Shown here one piece after another: positions 61,406 through 64,000 of a DNA stretch of 64,000 nt. A program made the translations under genes and the position numbers. Location of the stretch: contig NZ_JBBWUA010000012.1 of the NCBI RefSeq assembly GCF_038181555.1, positions 22,906-86,905 of the forward strand, given 5' to 3'. Origin of the DNA: Desulfitobacterium sp038181555. GTDB taxonomy: Bacteria > Bacillota > Desulfitobacteriia > Desulfitobacteriales > Desulfitobacteriaceae. The notes beneath the pieces are model-generated. The model did not search any database and was not told where the DNA came from. It saw only the letters and a list, made by a program, of their open reading frames with translations. Numbering within the stretch: the stretch's first letter is position 1; every line of letters begins with the position of its first letter.

Positions 61406-63598
61406 ATGGAGGAAAAAAGATGCCCGGTAACGGGTCACACCCGTAATACCAATGCAGGAGGTGGCACCAGGAACAGAGATTGGTGGCCCAATCAGTTAAA
61501 CCTTAATACTCTTCACCAAAACTCCCCCTTGAGTAATCCCCTTGGCCCAGACTTCGACTACGCAGAAGAATTCAAGAAGCTTGATTTGGCTGCCGTAAAG
61601 CAAGATCTTTATGCACTGATGACCGACTCTCAGGATTGGTGGCCGGCTGACTACGGTCACTATGGTCCCCTCTTTATACGAATGGCTTGGCATAGTGCCG
61701 GTACATACCGTTTGGCCGACGGACGGGGCGGCGCCGGCAACGGAACTCAGCGTTTTGCTCCGTTGAACAGCTGGCCGGATAATGTGAATCTGGATAAGGC
61801 TCGCCGTTTGCTCTGGCCGATTAAGCGAAAATATGGGAATAAAATCTCTTGGGCTGATTTAATGATCCTAGCCGGCAATTGTGCTTTGGAATCCATGGGA
61901 GTGAAAACTTTTGGTTTCGCCGGCGGTCGTGTGGATGTCTGGGAACCGCAAGAAGATATTTATTGGGGCTCTGAAGGTGAATGGTTGGGCGACCAACGTT
62001 ATTCCGGGGAGCGGGATCTGGAAAATCCCCTTGCAGCAGTGCAGATGGGACTGATTTATGTTAATCCGGAAGGTCCCAATGGCCAACCCACTGTGCTCGC
62101 TTCCGGCCGCGATGTGCGGGATACCTTCGCGCGTATGGCCATGAATGATGAAGAGACTGTCGCCCTAGTTGCCGGCGGCCACACTTTTGGCAAATGCCAT
62201 GGTGCTGGTCCTGCCTCCCATGTCGGGCCGGAACCGGAAGCCGCCGGGCTGGAAGAACAGGGTTTAGGCTGGAAAAGCACCTTCCGTAGCGGCAAGGGTG
62301 GGGATACCATCGGCAGCGGTATCGAAGGTGCCTGGAAACCCAACCCCACCACCTGGGATATGGGTTATTTAGATACCTTATTTAAATATGACTGGGATTT
62401 GGTGAAAAGCCCCGCCGGCGCATGGCAATGGATTCCCACCGACCCGGCCGCGGCAACTACTGTTCAGGATGCTCACGATCCTGCCAAGCGCCATGCCCCT
62501 ATGATGACTACGGCGGACCTCTCCCTAAGAATGGATCCGATTTACGGACCGATAGCCAAAAGATACCGGGATAACCCGGAGGAGTTCGCCGATGCCTTTG
62601 CCCGAGCTTGGTTCAAGCTGACTCATCGTGACATGGGACCCCGCTCCCGCTATCTCGGCCCCGAAGTTCCTGAGGAAGAGTTGATCTGGCAGGACCCTGT
62701 CCCCCCTGTCGATCACAAGTTAATCGAGGAACAGGATATCGCTGAGCTCAAAGCCAAGCTCTTGGCTTCCGGCCTTTCCGTCTCCCAGCTGGTCGCCACA
62801 GCCTGGGCTTCCGCTTCCACCTTCCGGGGTTCGGATAAACGGGGCGGAGCCAACGGAGCACGCATCCGCTTGTTTCCTCAGAAGGATTGGGAAGTTAATC
62901 AGCCTGCGCAGTTAGCCACTGTGTTGGCCGTTCTGGAAAAGATCCAAGCTGAGTTCAACAGCTCCCAGTCCAGCTCCAAGAAGGTTTCACTGGCCGACTT
63001 AATCATCCTGGGCGGTGCCACCGGTATCGAACAGGCCGCTAAGAACGCTGGTCACACCCTAGTCGTTCCTTTTAAGCCGGGCCGCACCGACGCAACGCAG
63101 GAGCAGACTGAAGTATATTCCTTTGCCGTCATGGAACCAAAAGCAGACGGTTTCCGCAACTACCTAAAGGGCAAATATTCTGCATCGGCAGAGGAAATGC
63201 TGGTAGACCGGGCTCAACTTCTCACCCTGACCGCTCCGGAGATGACGGTTCTTCTCGGCGGCCTGCGTGTATTGAATGCAAATTACAACCAATCGCAACA
63301 TGGTGTCTTTACTAAGCGTCCGGAAACTCTCACCAACGACTTCTTTGTTAATCTTCTGGACATGAGCACCGAATGGAAAGCAGTTTCCGAAGAAAACGCT
63401 CTGTACGAGGGACGGGATCGGGCCACAGGCGCGCTAAGATGGATCGGTACCAGAGTCGATCTGGTCTTCGGCTCAAACTCTCAACTTCGGGCACTGGCCG
63501 AAGTCTATGCCAGCAGCGATGCACAAGATAAATTCCTTAACGACTTCGTATCCGCCTGGAATAAAGTAATGAATGTCGATCGGTTTGATTTGTCCTGA
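61406..63598 (+). CDS. katG: Catalase-peroxidase
   Basis: 730-residue bifunctional haem enzyme destroying hydrogen peroxide. Distal site RMAWHSAGTYR (Arg 92, Trp 95, His 96), the LIYVNPEGPNG tyrosine of the Met-Tyr-Trp adduct, and proximal haem ligand in ALVAGGHTFGKCHGAG are intact. The second, haem-less peroxidase-like half is present (about 420-730), so the protein is full length. The ATG 61406 has AAAGGAGG just upstream; an earlier in-frame ATG would add 26 residues. Preceded by a PerR box. Likely oxygen-tolerance gene of an anaerobe. Confidence 0.96.
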   Translation: MEEKRCPVTGHTRNTNAGGGTRNRDWWPNQLNLNTLHQNSPLSNPLGPDFDYAEEFKKLDLAAVKQDLYALMTDSQDWWPADYGHYGPLFIRMAWHSAGTYRLADGRGGAGNGTQRFAPLNSWPDNVNLDKARRLLWPIKRKYGNKISWADLMILAGNCALESMGVKTFGFAGGRVDVWEPQEDIYWGSEGEWLGDQRYSGERDLENPLAAVQMGLIYVNPEGPNGQPTVLASGRDVRDTFARMAMNDEETVALVAGGHTFGKCHGAGPASHVGPEPEAAGLEEQGLGWKSTFRSGKGGDTIGSGIEGAWKPNPTTWDMGYLDTLFKYDWDLVKSPAGAWQWIPTDPAAATTVQDAHDPAKRHAPMMTTADLSLRMDPIYGPIAKRYRDNPEEFADAFARAWFKLTHRDMGPRSRYLGPEVPEEELIWQDPVPPVDHKLIEEQDIAELKAKLLASGLSVSQLVATAWASASTFRGSDKRGGANGARIRLFPQKDWEVNQPAQLATVLAVLEKIQAEFNSSQSSSKKVSLADLIILGGATGIEQAAKNAGHTLVVPFKPGRTDATQEQTEVYSFAVMEPKADGFRNYLKGKYSASAEEMLVDRAQLLTLTAPEMTVLLGGLRVLNANYNQSQHGVFTKRPETLTNDFFVNLLDMSTEWKAVSEENALYEGRDRATGALRWIGTRVDLVFGSNSQLRALAEVYASSDAQDKFLNDFVSAWNKVMNVDRFDLS

Positions 63599-63633
63599 GT
63601 TAGGTTTATATTAATTGAGAAAAACCGCCATTT

Positions 63634-63845
63634 TGAATTGAACCCGAAAAGTTAGAAAAAAATCTTTAAGCAACCATATTGGAATGAGTTCGATATTCAA
63701 TCGGGCTCATTCCTTTTAATTTGGATTTGATTCTGCGATTATTATAGTACTGAATATAATCATGTAGCTCTTGGATGAAATGTTCAATAGAGTCGAATTC
63801 TTGAATATAAAGAAGTTCCGATTTTAGGATTCCGAAGAATTCATT
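63634..63845 (-). mobile_element. IS3-family element remnant: right end and transposase C-terminus
   Basis: The minus-strand frame ending at 63666 reads EFFGILKSELLYIQEFDSIE and then YIQYYNNRRIKSKLKGMSPIEYRT, the C-terminus of an IS3/IS150-type integrase (OrfB). Beyond the stop, CTAACTTTTCGGGTTCAATTCA (about 63634-63655) looks like the IS terminal repeat. The homology breaks off at about 63845, so the 5' part of the transposase gene is lost. Confidence 0.75.
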
Positions 63846-63994
63846 TCTATAACTATGACCGGCTTCAGGAACGCTTCGACAACCGTGCTCCTATGGAAGT
63901 TCGGGCTGCTGCACTTGAAACAGATTCTCCTGCACAATATCCCATTCCAGAGAACAAGCGTATTCTGAGGTACAAGGCAAAGTTTGCCGCATAA
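63842..63994 (+). mobile_element. Second IS3-family transposase C-terminal fragment
   Basis: The plus-strand frame reads YNYDRLQERFDNRAPMEVRA, then YPIPENKRILRYKAKFAA and TAA (63992-63994), the C-terminus of a different IS3-family OrfB. No start is present; it begins at the junction with the minus-strand fragment. The element may continue beyond the window. Confidence 0.7.
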
Positions 63995-64000
63995 AAAATA

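Noticed and set aside
1..64000. CRISPR array, rRNA, tRNA, prophage genes
   Set aside because: No spaced direct repeats, no tRNA cloverleaf or rRNA stretch and no phage structural genes were recognised by eye.

Overview
The window looks like chromosomal DNA of an anaerobic, low-to-mid GC Firmicute, most likely Desulfitobacterium or a close relative (Desulfitobacteriaceae/Peptococcaceae). This rests on strong GGAGG ribosome sites with frequent TTG and GTG starts, Firmicute regulators (CymR-like Rrf2, PucR/CdaR-type, LytTR, PerR and DinR/LexA sites), a glycine riboswitch, and several molybdopterin (DMSO-reductase family) respiratory enzymes with Tat signals. It is an inference from gene content. 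No rRNA, tRNA, CRISPR array or prophage was seen.

Layout. 1-5.5 kb: 3' part of a Na+/proline symporter gene (frameshifted at the window edge), an FAD-dependent dehydrogenase, LexA-controlled dinB with a small companion gene, and dedA. 5.9-11.4 kb: a sulfur block with cysK, a LysR regulator divergent from a YeiH-type transporter, metY and a CymR-like repressor. 11.4-16.1 kb: a membrane-anchored PstS-like protein with a DUF2500 partner, then a DUF1538 membrane protein with a double-domain P-II protein and an XRE regulator. 16.4-25.2 kb: zinc-ribbon protein, MarR, URO-D-like protein, G5/LysM/M23 cell-wall protein, PEP carboxykinase, aconitase-family hydratase and an FAH-family protein. 25.4-31.5 kb: a GHKL kinase and a LytTR regulator flank a LemA/DUF2207/SHOCT membrane block, with a second miniature LemA-like gene nearby. 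31.5-33.5 kb: ACT and PFL (UPF0210) genes behind a glycine riboswitch.

33.6-48.8 kb is the respiratory core. A cytoplasmic-type molybdopterin/FeS pair is followed by two complete dmsABC operons in mirror image. Each is headed by a divergent PucR-type regulator, and they converge around a single TorD-like chaperone gene. The two promoter regions share a 17-bp motif that could be the operator.

48.9-64 kb: a short-chain dehydrogenase resembling chlorophyll b reductases, a ferredoxin-like small ORF, a lipoprotein/sensor kinase/response regulator operon, and an OafA-type acyltransferase. Next comes an unusual operon (SDR, isolated trigger-factor C-domain, PanB-like enzyme) divergent from a LuxR regulator and flanked by transporter debris. 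The window closes with a Phd-Uma2 fusion with its own triple operator, PerR-boxed katG, and two abutting IS3-family transposase remnants.

The best candidates for undescribed biology are the mirrored dms locus with its shared motif and structured leader, the SDR/TF-C/PanB-like operon, the Phd-Uma2 fusion, and the riboswitch-controlled ACT-PFL pair.
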